A stretch of DNA of 64,000 nt from Oryzisolibacter sp. LB2S. GTDB lineage: Bacteria; Pseudomonadota; Gammaproteobacteria; Burkholderiales; Burkholderiaceae_C. The notes under the pieces were generated by a model. It saw only the letters and a program-made list of their open reading frames with translations. It was not told where the DNA came from and searched no databases. Numbering within the stretch: position 1 is the first letter of the stretch; every line of letters starts with the position of its first letter. A program made the translations under genes and the position numbers. Positions 1 through 8,769 of this stretch are shown in pieces. The DNA is taken from contig NZ_CP160388.1 in assembly GCF_040732315.1 (NCBI RefSeq), positions 2,074,494 through 2,138,493 of the forward strand, in the 5' to 3' direction.

Positions 1-1
1 G

Positions 2-595
2 GACATCAAGCTCACCGGCGTCAGCTTCAGCAGCAAGCTCGGCGACAGCGTGCAGTTCGGCGGCGACCTGAGCTATCGCGACGGCGCGCCCGTGTACCTG
101 GAGAACGGCTCCGCCACGCGCGGGCGCTATCTGCAGGGCAACGTCAACGCCGTCTACATGATGGGCCCGAGCGCCCTGGCCCACCAGACCACGCTGATGG
201 GCGAGCTGATGCACCAGCGCATCATGGGCGCGGACACGCTCACAGTCACCGGCGGCGGGCCGGGCACGGATGGCACGTTCTCCAAGTATGTGTATGACGG
301 ACAGACGCGCGGCTCCACGCTGCTGGGCATTGGCGCCATCATGGATTACCCGAACATCTTCAATGGCTGGGATCTGAGCACCAAGGCCATCTGGACGCAG
401 AACATCCAGGGCAGCGCCGTCAGCGGCATGGGCCGTGACGAGAAGCGCCTGACCCTGGGCGCCGACTTCAAGTACCTGGGCAACCTCACCCTGGGCATCA
501 CCTGGGTCAACTATCTGGGCTCGGCCGACATCAAGGCCGGCCGCACCATGGCGGACCGCGACTACGTCACGCTCAACGCCAAGTACACCTTCTGA
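2..595 (+). CDS. DUF1302 family protein, C-terminal part
   Basis: The reading frame is open from the left edge, so the start lies outside the window. The visible part has about 197 residues of alternating polar and hydrophobic segments and ends in the aromatic residue F (KYTF), as outer-membrane beta-barrels do. It resembles the end of DUF1302 proteins, which are large barrel-like proteins usually encoded next to DUF1329 proteins, as here with an 17-bp gap. The pair is often found with genes for degrading hydrophobic compounds such as steroids. A role in uptake or export of such a substrate is inferred. The family call rests on memory of the family and on the DUF1329 neighbour. Confidence 0.75.
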   Translation, partial: DIKLTGVSFSSKLGDSVQFGGDLSYRDGAPVYLENGSATRGRYLQGNVNAVYMMGPSALAHQTTLMGELMHQRIMGADTLTVTGGGPGTDGTFSKYVYDGQTRGSTLLGIGAIMDYPNIFNGWDLSTKAIWTQNIQGSAVSGMGRDEKRLTLGADFKYLGNLTLGITWVNYLGSADIKAGRTMADRDYVTLNAKYTF

Positions 596-612
596 AACCC
601 GAGGACGCAACG

Positions 613-1995
613 ATGACCAAGAAACTGCACCTTCTCTCTGTGGCCGCTGCCGCGGCCTGCCTGCTCGCAGGACAGGCCAGCGCCAAGGCCACGGCCGAGG
701 AAATGGCCCGCCTGGGCAAGGACCTGACCTGCGTGGGGGCCGAGCGCGGCGCCAATGCCGACGGCAGCATCCCGGCCTGGAGCGGCAAATGGCTGGGCAA
801 GCCACCACATGTGGACTTCAAGGGCACGGGCTCGCATCCGGTAGACCCCTACCCTGAGGACAAGCCGCTGTTCGAGATCACCGCGGCCAACATGGACAAG
901 TACGCCAATCGCCTGTCCGACGGGCAGAAGGCGCTGTTCAAGAAGTACCCGCAGACCTTCAGAATGCCCATCTACCAGAGCCGGCGCGACTTCCGCTTCC
1001 CCGACTCGGTGTGCGAGGTGACCAAGGAGAACGCCGCCAAGGCCGAGCTGATCGACGACGGCGAGGGCATTCTCGCCACCACGGGCGGCATAGCCTTCCC
1101 GTTCCCAAAGACCGGCCTGGAGCTGCTCTGGACCTCCTCGGTCTTCACCTTCCGTCCCTTCACCGAGGAGCTGATCTCGGACAACGCCTATGTGCTGGCT
1201 GACGGCAAGATCAACTGGGGGCGCGTGAAGTCGCGCAACCTGGCATCGCACCTCGACCCCAAGAAGCACCACAACACCGCGGACAACAACCAGTCCTCGT
1301 TCTACCTGAACGAGACCCTGCTGCCCGAGCGCGACAAGGGCGAGATCAACACCGGCATGGAGTGGTGGAACTTCAAGACCAAGCCGCGCCAGAGCTGGCG
1401 CTACGACCCCGGCACGCGCCGCGTGCGCCAGTCGCCCGGCTATGGCTTCGACATGTCCTTCCCCGGCTCGGGCGGCTCGATCACGGTGGACGAGGTGCGC
1501 CTGTTCAACGGCACGGGCGAGCGCTACAACTGGAAGATCGTGGGCAAGCGTGAGATGTACATCCCGTACAACACCTACCGCCTGCACTCGGACAAGCTCA
1601 AGTACGCCGACATGCTCACTCCTGGCCACATCAAGCCCGAGGTGATGCGCTATGAGCTGCACCGCGTCTGGGTGCTGGAGGGCACGCTCAAGGAGGGCTT
1701 TCGCCACCTCTACGGCAAGCGCGTGATGTACATCGACGAGGACAGCTGGCTGATGATGATGGGCGAGAACTACGACGCCCGCGGCGGCCTGTGGCGCACC
1801 TCGATGATGAACTACTTCTACGCCTACGAGGCCAACACCTGGCAGGCCGGCGTGGGCCTCTACCACGACCTGCAGGCCGGCTCCTACCTGGCGTTCAACC
1901 TGGTCAACGAGCAGCGCAACGGCTACACGCTCAACACCGGCAAGCTCACCGAGAAGGACTTTGGCGCCGAGGCCGCGCGCCGTGCCGGTCTCTGA
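613..1995 (+). CDS. DUF1329 family exported protein
   Basis: This 460-residue protein starts with a clear Sec signal peptide (MTKKLHLLSVAAAAACLLAG, then QASA, with cleavage probably after ASA). The rest is rich in W, Y and charged residues, and includes WRYDPGTRRVRQSP and YIPYNTYRLHS segments typical of DUF1329 proteins, which have an LolB/LolA-like fold and sit in the outer membrane or periplasm. It follows the DUF1302 gene closely and is probably in the same transcript. The usual genetic partner is DUF1302, and both are frequent in steroid and hydrocarbon degraders. The biochemical role is not established. A strong hairpin follows the stop codon. Confidence 0.85.
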   Translation: MTKKLHLLSVAAAAACLLAGQASAKATAEEMARLGKDLTCVGAERGANADGSIPAWSGKWLGKPPHVDFKGTGSHPVDPYPEDKPLFEITAANMDKYANRLSDGQKALFKKYPQTFRMPIYQSRRDFRFPDSVCEVTKENAAKAELIDDGEGILATTGGIAFPFPKTGLELLWTSSVFTFRPFTEELISDNAYVLADGKINWGRVKSRNLASHLDPKKHHNTADNNQSSFYLNETLLPERDKGEINTGMEWWNFKTKPRQSWRYDPGTRRVRQSPGYGFDMSFPGSGGSITVDEVRLFNGTGERYNWKIVGKREMYIPYNTYRLHSDKLKYADMLTPGHIKPEVMRYELHRVWVLEGTLKEGFRHLYGKRVMYIDEDSWLMMMGENYDARGGLWRTSMMNYFYAYEANTWQAGVGLYHDLQAGSYLAFNLVNEQRNGYTLNTGKLTEKDFGAEAARRAGL

Positions 1996-2030
1996 ACCTT
2001 GATCGGCTGAACGAGGCCCAAGCCTCCAGG

Positions 2031-2064
2031 CAAGGCACCTCCGGCCCCGGCCGGCGGTGCCTTG
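2031..2064 (+). terminator. Strong hairpin after DUF1329 gene
   Basis: CAAGGCACC at 2031-2039 pairs perfectly with GGTGCCTTG at 2056-2064, and the GC-rich loop can extend the stem. There is no long T run, so it may be a weak intrinsic terminator or an RNA-stabilising hairpin. It separates the DUF1302/DUF1329 unit from the catabolic operon that starts at 2199. Confidence 0.5.
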
Positions 2065-2078
2065 TCGCATTTGCGACA
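2063..2078. promoter_or_regulatory. 16-bp perfect palindrome, possible operator
   Basis: TGTCGCATTTGCGACA is a perfect 7+2+7 inverted repeat about 120 bp before the first gene of the dioxygenase/ipd operon. It could be a regulator site or a small hairpin next to the preceding terminator. A related shorter palindrome (CGTCCATTTGGACG) lies at 22547-22560 before etfB. No regulator can be assigned from sequence alone. Confidence 0.3.
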
Positions 2079-2198
2079 GGCCTATCGAGGGCGCTTGCCA
2101 ACGCTGCTGCGTTAGTCTCAACGGACGATGTTGCCACCGCCCGCGTTGGCCAGAATGCCCTTCATCCCCCAATCCATGGGAACGAGAAGGGACCGATC

Positions 2199-3113
2199 AT
2201 GATGGACATTCGCGGACTGGCTTACGTGGTGGCACAGACCACCGACGTGCCACGTTGGAAGAACTTTGCCGAGAACGTGCTCGGCATGATGACCAGCCCC
2301 AGCGCGGGCGGCGGCCTGCTGGTGCGCATGGACGAGCGCCAGTTCCGCTTTGCCGTCGAGCCCGGCGCACGCGACGCCTATGTGGCCTCGGGCTGGGAGG
2401 TGGCCGGCCAGGCCGCGTTCGACGCCGCCGTGCAGACCCTGCGCGCCGCCGACGTGGCCCATGTGCTCGAGGACGCGGCCTTCTGCCGCCAGCGCTGCGT
2501 GCAGCAGGCGGTCAGCTTCTCTGACCCCTCGGGCAACCGCCACGAGGTGGTCTGGGGCTTCAAGTCCGACTTCGCACACTTTGCCTCGCCCAAGGGGGTG
2601 TCGCGCTTCATCACGGGCGGCATCGGCATGGGTCACACCGTGCTGCCCTGCCCCGACTTTGCCAAGACCGCGGCGTTCTTCAAGGACGTGATGGGCTTTG
2701 GCCTGTCGGACATCATGAACTTCGAGCCTCCGGGCACCGAGGGCGTGGTGCTGCCCATCCACTTCCTGCACTGCAACAACGGCCGCCACCACAGCCTGGC
2801 GATCGCGGGCTTCCCCGTCGAGAGCGGCTGCGTGCATGTGATGGTGGAGGTCGAGGACATGCCCGAGGTCGGCCGCGCCATGGACCGCATGCGCGAGCAC
2901 AAGGTGCAGCAGACCGCCACCCTGGGCCAGCACACCAACGACAAGATGATCTCGTTCTACATGCGCACGCCGTCGAACTTCGACATCGAGTTTGGCTACA
3001 ACGGCGCGGTCATCGACTGGAGCGAGCACATCGCCCATGAATTCACGCGTGTGAGCCTCTGGGGCCACGACTTCAGCGTGTCGCAACAACAGCTACTGGA
3101 CAAGGAGGCGTGA
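2199..3113 (+). CDS. Type I extradiol (ring-cleavage) dioxygenase
   Basis: The product has 304 residues in two VOC (glyoxalase-fold) repeats, the usual size of BphC/HsaC/TesB-type enzymes that cleave catechols next to the hydroxyls. The expected iron ligands are visible in the second repeat: H146 (GMGHTVLP), H198 (HHSLAI) and E264 (FDIEFG). H245 and Y254 match second-shell active-site residues. The start is the first of two adjacent ATG codons, with AGAAGGGA upstream. In a steroid cluster the likely substrate is the 3,4-dihydroxy-seco-steroid (TesB/HsaC role), but a different catechol cannot be excluded. It appears to be the first gene of an operon with ipdA, which starts 5 bp after the stop. 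Confidence 0.85.
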   Translation: MMDIRGLAYVVAQTTDVPRWKNFAENVLGMMTSPSAGGGLLVRMDERQFRFAVEPGARDAYVASGWEVAGQAAFDAAVQTLRAADVAHVLEDAAFCRQRCVQQAVSFSDPSGNRHEVVWGFKSDFAHFASPKGVSRFITGGIGMGHTVLPCPDFAKTAAFFKDVMGFGLSDIMNFEPPGTEGVVLPIHFLHCNNGRHHSLAIAGFPVESGCVHVMVEVEDMPEVGRAMDRMREHKVQQTATLGQHTNDKMISFYMRTPSNFDIEFGYNGAVIDWSEHIAHEFTRVSLWGHDFSVSQQQLLDKEA

Positions 3114-3118
3114 TCGCC

Positions 3119-3997
3119 ATGGCCAACAAACTCATGAGCGCGGCACAGGCGGTCGCCCAGATCAAGGACGGCATGACCGTCGGCATCGGCGGCTGGGGAC
3201 CGCGGCGCAAGCCCATGGCCCTGGTGCGCGAGCTGCTGCGCAGCCCCGCCCGGGACCTCACCGTGGTCGCCTATGGCGGCGCCGACGTGGGCATGCTCTG
3301 CGCCGCGGGCAAGGTCAAGAAGCTGGTGTTTGCCTTCGTCTCGCTCGACTTCATCCCGCTCGAGCCCTATTTCCGCCAGGCCCGCCAGAGCGGTGCCATC
3401 GAGGTCATGGAGGTTGACGAGGGCCTGTTCATGCTCGGCCTCAAGGCAGCGGCCATGCGCGTGCCCTTCATCCCCACGCGCATAGGCCTGGGCACGGATG
3501 TGCTCAAGCACAACCCGGATCTGAAGCTCGTGCCCTCGCCCTACGACGGCAAGCATTGGGTGGCCATGCCCGCCCTGCCGCTGGACGTGGCCCTGCTGCA
3601 TGTGGACCGCGCCGACGCGCGCGGCGTCTGCCAGGTCAAGGGCCCGGACCTGTACATGGACGACCTGTTCGCGCGCGCCGCCAAGAGCACGTTTGTCAGC
3701 TGCGACGAGCTCGTCGAGAGCAGCCACTTCGCCCAGGGCGAGGAGGCGCGCTACGTACCCTGGGAGCGCTCGGAGACCACAGGCGTAGTGCACCTACCCT
3801 ATGGCGCACACCCGAGTTCCTGCGCGCCGCTCTATGGCTTTGACACCAAGCACTTCAAGGAATACGCCGCCAGCGCCAAGGAGGAAGGCGGCTGGGCCAA
3901 CTACTTTGACCGCTACGTGCAGTGCTCTCAGGAACAGTACCTGGAGCGCGTGGGCGGCCCCGAGGCCATCGCCAAGCTGCCGCTGCCGGTGTTCTGA
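3119..3997 (+). CDS. ipdA: IpdA-like CoA-transferase-fold subunit (steroid ring hydrolase alpha)
   Basis: This 292-residue class I CoA-transferase alpha-type protein has the N-terminal GMTVGIGGWGPRRKP segment and, near residue 101, an EVDEG segment where the family carries its acidic active-site region. In actinobacteria IpdA, which has the same length, pairs with IpdB to hydrolyse COCHEA-CoA, an opened ring C/D intermediate of steroids, rather than to transfer CoA. The ATG at 3119 is preferred over a GTG at 3110, because AAGGAGG at 3102-3108 is too close to the GTG. The next genes are ipdB, a crotonase and ipdC. The function is assigned from family plus neighbourhood; an ordinary 3-oxoacid or glutaconate CoA-transferase is the alternative. 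Confidence 0.8.
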   Translation: MANKLMSAAQAVAQIKDGMTVGIGGWGPRRKPMALVRELLRSPARDLTVVAYGGADVGMLCAAGKVKKLVFAFVSLDFIPLEPYFRQARQSGAIEVMEVDEGLFMLGLKAAAMRVPFIPTRIGLGTDVLKHNPDLKLVPSPYDGKHWVAMPALPLDVALLHVDRADARGVCQVKGPDLYMDDLFARAAKSTFVSCDELVESSHFAQGEEARYVPWERSETTGVVHLPYGAHPSSCAPLYGFDTKHFKEYAASAKEEGGWANYFDRYVQCSQEQYLERVGGPEAIAKLPLPVF

Positions 3998-4014
3998 CCA
4001 GAAAGGAAATAGAG

Positions 4015-4785
4015 ATGAGTGAAATCGCCCTGGTGGACCGCATCATCTGCGCCGCCGCGCAGGTCTGGAAGGACGACGGCGAGGTGCTGGCCACCGGCAT
4101 CGGCATAGTCCCGCGCCTGGCCGCGTCGCTGTGCATGCGCTCCATCAACACCGACCTGATGATGACCGACTCCGAGGCCTGGATCGTGCAGGAGCCCGTG
4201 CCGATTGGCCCGCGCGGCGGCTATCAGGTCAAGCGCGAAAGCCACATGGGCTTTGCGCGCATCTTCGACAACGTCTGGGGCGGCAAGCGCCACGCCATGG
4301 TCGGCCCCACCCAGGTGGACCGCTTCGGCCAGGGCAACATCTCCATGGTGGGCAGCGACTACGCCAAACCGAAGTCCATGATGCTGGGCGTGCGCGGCTT
4401 TCCGGGCAACTCCATCAACCACGCCAACTCCTTCTTCGTGCCCAACCACAGCACCAAGGTGTTCGTGAGCGGCGAGGTCGACATGGTCGCCTCGGTGGGC
4501 TACAACCCGGCGCGGCTGGAACAGGGCTGGAGCCTCGAGGAAGTGGCCGACGTGCGCTACGTCTTCACCAACCTGTGCGTGATGGACTTCGGCGGCCCGA
4601 ACCATCAGGCGCGCCTGGTGTCGCTGCACCCCGGCGTGACCGCGGCCCAGGTGCAGGAGGCCACGGGCTTCCCGCTCTACATACCCGACCAGGTACCCAC
4701 CACGGCCGACCCGACGCCCGCGCAACTCGCGCTGCTGGCCGAGCTCGACCCCCACAACCTGCGCGCCAGCGTGCTTGGAGCCTGA
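4015..4785 (+). CDS. ipdB: IpdB-like CoA-transferase-fold subunit (steroid ring hydrolase beta)
   Basis: This 256-residue beta subunit partner of the preceding gene begins 17 bp after it, with GAAAGGA as ribosome site. It shows the family's central glycine-rich and asparagine-rich stretch (VRGFPGNSINHANS) and the VFTNLCVMDF segment of class I CoA-transferase beta chains. In the known system IpdA and IpdB form a heterodimer or tetramer that opens the last steroid ring. Longer upstream starts in the same frame would overlap ipdA and have no ribosome site, so the ATG at 4015 is chosen. The ipdA-ipdB-crotonase-ipdC order is the strongest sign that this is the steroid ring C/D pathway. Confidence 0.8.
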   Translation: MSEIALVDRIICAAAQVWKDDGEVLATGIGIVPRLAASLCMRSINTDLMMTDSEAWIVQEPVPIGPRGGYQVKRESHMGFARIFDNVWGGKRHAMVGPTQVDRFGQGNISMVGSDYAKPKSMMLGVRGFPGNSINHANSFFVPNHSTKVFVSGEVDMVASVGYNPARLEQGWSLEEVADVRYVFTNLCVMDFGGPNHQARLVSLHPGVTAAQVQEATGFPLYIPDQVPTTADPTPAQLALLAELDPHNLRASVLGA

Positions 4786-4789
4786 AGCC

Positions 4790-5698
4790 ATGACCTCCCC
4801 CCACCCCGGTGATGCGCTGGTGCAGCGCGAAGACAAGTCGGTGTACGAGACCGACGAGCCCGTGCTGTACTCCGTGGCCGATGGCATTGCCACCGTGACC
4901 ATGAACCGCCCGAGTTTCAACAACGCGCAGAACTCGCAGATGACCTATGCGCTCGACGAGGCCTTCTACCGCGCCGTCAGCGACGACGCCGTAAAGGTCA
5001 TCGTGCTGCGCGGCGCGGGCAAGCATTTCAGCGCCGGGCACGACATCGGCACGCCGGGGCGCGACATCAACAAGCCGTTCGAGCGCAAGCACCTGTGGTG
5101 GGACCACACCAACAAGCCCGGCGGCGAGCAGCTCTATGCGCGCGAACAAGAGGTGTACCTGGGCATGTGCCGGCGCTGGCACGACATCCCCAAGCCGACG
5201 ATTGCCATGGTGCAGGGTGCCTGCGTGGCCGGCGGCCTGATGCTGGCCTGGGTCTGCGACCTCATCGTCGCAAGCGACGACGCCTTCTTCCAGGACCCGG
5301 TGGTGCGCATGGGCATCCCGGGCGTGGAGTACTTTGCCCACGCGCATGAACTCAACCCGCGCATCGCCAAGGAATTCCTGTTCCTGGGCGAGCGCATGAG
5401 CGCCGAGCGCGCCCACCAGATGGGCATGGTCAACAAGGTCGTGCCACGCGACGAGCTCGAGGCCGCCGTCTACGCCTGGGCCGCCAAGATTGCGAGCCAG
5501 CCGCGCCTGGGGCTCTCGCTCACCAAGACCGTGATCAACCGCGTGGAGGAGCTGCAGGGCCTGCGCGCCACCATGGACATGGCCTTTGGCTACCACCATT
5601 TCTCGCACGCCCACAGCCAGGTGCTGGGCGCCGGCCAGCTCGGCGGCCAGGATGCCAAGAGCATGGTGCAGGCCAACAAGCAGGGAGCCGGTGCATGA
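4790..5698 (+). CDS. Enoyl-CoA hydratase/isomerase (crotonase) family protein
   Basis: At 302 residues it is longer than a usual crotonase (about 255) and carries an insertion between the first core strand and the central region (the WWDHTNKPGGEQLYAREQ area). The core shows GKHFSAGHDI and GACVAGGLMLAW, which shape the oxyanion hole. Both glutamates used by classic hydratases appear replaced (M and V), so it may be a hydrolase, isomerase or lyase rather than a hydratase. GGAG at 4777-4780 supports the ATG at 4790. It overlaps ipdC by 4 bp (ATGA). The role is probably in ring C/D degradation; the exact step is not assignable. Confidence 0.75.
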   Translation: MTSPHPGDALVQREDKSVYETDEPVLYSVADGIATVTMNRPSFNNAQNSQMTYALDEAFYRAVSDDAVKVIVLRGAGKHFSAGHDIGTPGRDINKPFERKHLWWDHTNKPGGEQLYAREQEVYLGMCRRWHDIPKPTIAMVQGACVAGGLMLAWVCDLIVASDDAFFQDPVVRMGIPGVEYFAHAHELNPRIAKEFLFLGERMSAERAHQMGMVNKVVPRDELEAAVYAWAAKIASQPRLGLSLTKTVINRVEELQGLRATMDMAFGYHHFSHAHSQVLGAGQLGGQDAKSMVQANKQGAGA

Positions 5699-6804
5699 AC
5701 GACAGTTCCAGCACCCGCCCCACCCTGCGCACGCCGCTGTGCGAGCTGCTGGGCTGCGACTACCCGGTGGTGCAGACGGCCATGGGCTGGGTCGCAGGCT
5801 CGAGCCTGGTGGCGGCCACCACCAATGCCGGCGGCTTTGGCTTTCTGGCCGGCGCCACGATTGCCGCCGACCGCATCGAGGCCGAGATCCTGCGCGTCAA
5901 GAAGCTCACCGACGACCGCCCCTTTGGTCTCAACTTCCACATGTTCCAGCCCAATGCACAGCAGCTGCTGGACCTGGCCGTGAAATACCGGATTCGCGCC
6001 GTGAGCTATGGCCGCGGGCCCGACAAGAAGACCATTGGCCGCCTGCGCGACGCGGGCATCGTCTGCATGCCCACGGTGGGCGCGCTCAAGCATGCGCAAA
6101 AGGCCATAGAGATGGGCGCCAACGCCATCACCATCCAGGGTGGCGAGGGCGGCGGCCACACCGGCAGCGTACCCACCACGGTGCTGCTGCCCCAGGTGGT
6201 CGATGCCGTGCAGGTGCCCGTGGTGGCCGCGGGTGGCTTCTATGACGGACGCGGCCTGCTCTCGGCCCTGGCCTTTGGCGCCCAGGGCATTGCCATGGGC
6301 ACGCGCTTTCTCATGACCAGTGACTCGGGCGTGCCCGAGGCCACGCTCGCGCGCTACTTGGCCACGAAGGACGCCGAGCAGATCCGCATCTCGCACCTGA
6401 TCGACGGCATGCCCCAGCGCATGATTCCCAACGAATACCTGTCCATGCTGGAGAAGGCCTCGCCGCTCAAGCGCGTGCGCATCGCGCTCTCGCTCGCCAT
6501 GCAGTGGAAGGCCCAGACCGGCATGACCACGGGCCACGCGCTGTCGGTGCTGTGGCAGGCGCTGCGCGAGGACCCGGCCAGCGTCGCCCAGACCGTGATG
6601 GCCGCCAACGCCCCCATGCTGCTGCAGCGCTCCATGGTCGAGGGCAAGCCCGCCGAGGGCGTGATGTCCGCGGGCCAGGTGGCCGCGCTGATCGGCAGGC
6701 TCGACTCCTGCGAGCAGGTCATCCACGGCATCGTCGCCCAGGCGCAGCAGCGCCAGCAGCAGCTTTCACAGCAGATCTTCGCAACCGACCTATCCACCCA
6801 GTGA
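5695..6804 (+). CDS. ipdC: IpdC-like flavin oxidoreductase (nitronate monooxygenase family)
   Basis: The 369-residue TIM-barrel protein belongs to the nitronate monooxygenase/2-nitropropane dioxygenase family. It has the glycine-rich FMN phosphate site GGEGGGHTGS around residue 145 and AAGGFYDGRGLLSAL, which also binds FMN. In steroid degraders IpdC reduces or isomerises the hydroxylated indane CoA-thioester before ring opening, and its gene sits beside ipdAB as here. The start overlaps the preceding stop as ATGA, which indicates translational coupling. The C-terminus has a glutamine-rich tail (QAQQRQQQLSQQ). True nitronate monooxygenase activity is unlikely in this setting. Confidence 0.8.
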   Translation: MNDSSSTRPTLRTPLCELLGCDYPVVQTAMGWVAGSSLVAATTNAGGFGFLAGATIAADRIEAEILRVKKLTDDRPFGLNFHMFQPNAQQLLDLAVKYRIRAVSYGRGPDKKTIGRLRDAGIVCMPTVGALKHAQKAIEMGANAITIQGGEGGGHTGSVPTTVLLPQVVDAVQVPVVAAGGFYDGRGLLSALAFGAQGIAMGTRFLMTSDSGVPEATLARYLATKDAEQIRISHLIDGMPQRMIPNEYLSMLEKASPLKRVRIALSLAMQWKAQTGMTTGHALSVLWQALREDPASVAQTVMAANAPMLLQRSMVEGKPAEGVMSAGQVAALIGRLDSCEQVIHGIVAQAQQRQQQLSQQIFATDLSTQ

Positions 6805-6812
6805 GCCCCTCC

Positions 6813-7571
6813 ATGAGCCAGCAGCAGTTTTATTCCCAGGTGCACGACAACGGCGTGGCCGAACTGGTCATAGACCGCGCCCCGGTCAACGCTCTCAACG
6901 CCGCGGGCTGGAACGGCCTGGCCGCCGAGATCGCCGCCCTGGGCCAGCGCCCCGAGGTGCGCGTCATCGTCATCCGCGCCGAAAACCGCGGCTTTTGCGC
7001 CGGCGTGGACATCAAGGAGCTGGCCGCCAACGACAAGCTCATCGTCAGCGTCAACGCGGGCAACTACGCCACCTTCAAGGCCGTGCACCGCAACCCCGTG
7101 CCGGTGATCGCCGCGGTGCATGGCTTTGTACTCGGCGGCGGCATAGGCATCTGCGGCGCGGCCGACATCGTGATCGCGGCCGACGACGCCACCTTCGGCC
7201 TGCCCGAGGTGGACCGCGGCGCCATGGGTGGCGCAGCCCATCTGCAGCGCATGTTCGGCGTGCAGAAGACGCGCTACCTGTTCTTCACGGGCGAGATGAT
7301 CGGCGCGGCCGAGGCGCTGCGCCTCGGCGCCATAGAGCGCGTGGTGCCCAAGGACGCCCTGCGCACCACCGCGCTGGAGATCGCCGCAAAGATCGCAGCC
7401 AAGAGCCCGGCCATGATCCGCATTGCCAAGGAGGCATTGAACGGCATCGAGGACGGCAACCTCGAGGACAAGTACCGCTGGGAGCAAGGCTTTACCCTGC
7501 AGGCCTACATGAGCCCCGACTCCGCCGAAACGCGCCAGGCCTTCGTGGACAAGCGCGAAGCGAAATTCTGA
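6813..7571 (+). CDS. EchA20-like crotonase family enzyme
   Basis: This crotonase of 252 residues, the usual length, carries RGFCAGVDIKE and GFVLGGGIGICG for CoA and oxyanion-hole binding. The second catalytic glutamate is kept (FGLPEVDRG), but the first is replaced by isoleucine. A single-glutamate active site fits a ring-opening hydrolase such as EchA20, which acts just before IpdAB in steroid breakdown. It begins 8 bp after ipdC and is followed 32 bp later by an acyl-CoA dehydrogenase gene, so it is in the same operon. The name EchA20 is inferred from context and size. Confidence 0.75.
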   Translation: MSQQQFYSQVHDNGVAELVIDRAPVNALNAAGWNGLAAEIAALGQRPEVRVIVIRAENRGFCAGVDIKELAANDKLIVSVNAGNYATFKAVHRNPVPVIAAVHGFVLGGGIGICGAADIVIAADDATFGLPEVDRGAMGGAAHLQRMFGVQKTRYLFFTGEMIGAAEALRLGAIERVVPKDALRTTALEIAAKIAAKSPAMIRIAKEALNGIEDGNLEDKYRWEQGFTLQAYMSPDSAETRQAFVDKREAKF

Positions 7572-7603
7572 CCCTTTGACCTCGACCCGCCAGGACCGAC
7601 ACC

Positions 7604-8758
7604 ATGGACCTTCGCTACACCCCCGCCCAACAGGCTTTCCGTGCCGAGGTGCGCGACTGGCTGCGCGCCAACGCACCCAAGGAATCCTTCGCCAGCTACG
7701 ACACACGCGAGGGCTTTGAACAACACCGCCAGTGGGAGGCCAGGCTCGCCAGTGCCGGCTTCAGCAGCGTGACCTGGCCCAAGGAGCTGGGCGGGCGTGG
7801 CTGCGACCTGATCGAATGGCTGATCTTCGAGGAGGAGTACTGGGCCGTTGACGCGCCCCAGCGCGTGAACCAGAACGGCATTCTGCTGTTCGGCCCGACC
7901 CTGATGGAGTTCGGCACGCCCGAGCAGAAGGCACGCTTTCTGCCGAGCACCGCGCGCTGCGACGACATGTGGGCCCAGGGCTGGAGCGAGCCCAACGCGG
8001 GCTCGGACATGGCCGCCATCTCCAGCAAGGCGATACGCGATGGCGACCACTACGTCGTGACCGGGCAGAAGATCTGGTCCACGCGCGCGGTGTTTGCCAA
8101 CTGGCTGTTCGGCCTGTTCCGCTCCGACCCCAACTCCTACCGCCACCATGGCCTGACCTATCTGCTCGTGCCGCTCGATGCACCGGGCATCACCATCCGC
8201 CCCATCCGCGCGCTCAACGGCAAGGAGGCGTTCGCCGAAATCTTCTTCGACAGCGTGCGCGTGCCCGTGGCCAACCGCCTCGGCGACGAGGGCCAGGGCT
8301 GGCATGTGGCCATGGCCACGGCCGGCTTCGAGCGCGGCCTGCTGTTGCGCTCGCCCGCGCGCTACCAGCGCACGGCACAAAAGCTCGTGCAGCTCTACCG
8401 CAAGCACCAGGCGGCGGCCGACCGCGACCCCAGCATCCGCGAGGCCGTGAACCGCGCCTGGATGGGTGCCGAGGCCTATACCCAGGCCTCCTACCACACG
8501 GTGGCCAAGCTGGCCCAGGGCGGCAGCATAGGCGCCGAGGCCAGCACCAACAAGATCTTCTGGTCCGAGCTCGATCTGCTGCTGCACGAGACCGCACTGC
8601 GCATCCTGGCGGCACGCGCCGAGCTCGTGGACGATGCCGAGACGCATGACTGGATGGAAGGCTTTCTGTTCGCCCAGGCCGGCCCGATCTACGCCGGCAG
8701 CAACGAGATCCAGCGCAACATCATTGCCGAGCGCGTCCTGGGCATGCCGAAAGCATGA
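7604..8758 (+). CDS. Acyl-CoA dehydrogenase, larger subunit type
   Basis: The 384-residue protein has the acyl-CoA dehydrogenase fold: an N-terminal helical domain, a middle domain with GWSEPNAGSDMA and TGQKIWSTRA (FAD/substrate contacts), and a C-terminal YAGSNEIQRNIIAERVLG. Steroid side-chain and ring dehydrogenases are often alpha2beta2 pairs of unlike FadE proteins. The next gene encodes a shorter, different FadE, so the two may form one enzyme. Electrons would pass to the EtfBA proteins encoded at 22.6-24.5 kb. The substrate is unknown; FadE30/31/32/33-like roles on indane CoA-thioesters are the likely choice. Confidence 0.85.
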   Translation: MDLRYTPAQQAFRAEVRDWLRANAPKESFASYDTREGFEQHRQWEARLASAGFSSVTWPKELGGRGCDLIEWLIFEEEYWAVDAPQRVNQNGILLFGPTLMEFGTPEQKARFLPSTARCDDMWAQGWSEPNAGSDMAAISSKAIRDGDHYVVTGQKIWSTRAVFANWLFGLFRSDPNSYRHHGLTYLLVPLDAPGITIRPIRALNGKEAFAEIFFDSVRVPVANRLGDEGQGWHVAMATAGFERGLLLRSPARYQRTAQKLVQLYRKHQAAADRDPSIREAVNRAWMGAEAYTQASYHTVAKLAQGGSIGAEASTNKIFWSELDLLLHETALRILAARAELVDDAETHDWMEGFLFAQAGPIYAGSNEIQRNIIAERVLGMPKA

Positions 8759-8769
8759 ACACCCCCCTG

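Noticed and set aside
562..2172. 536-codon minus-strand frame opposite the DUF1329 gene
   Set aside because: Translation is compositionally odd and matches no family; the plus strand has a signal peptide and conserved segments.
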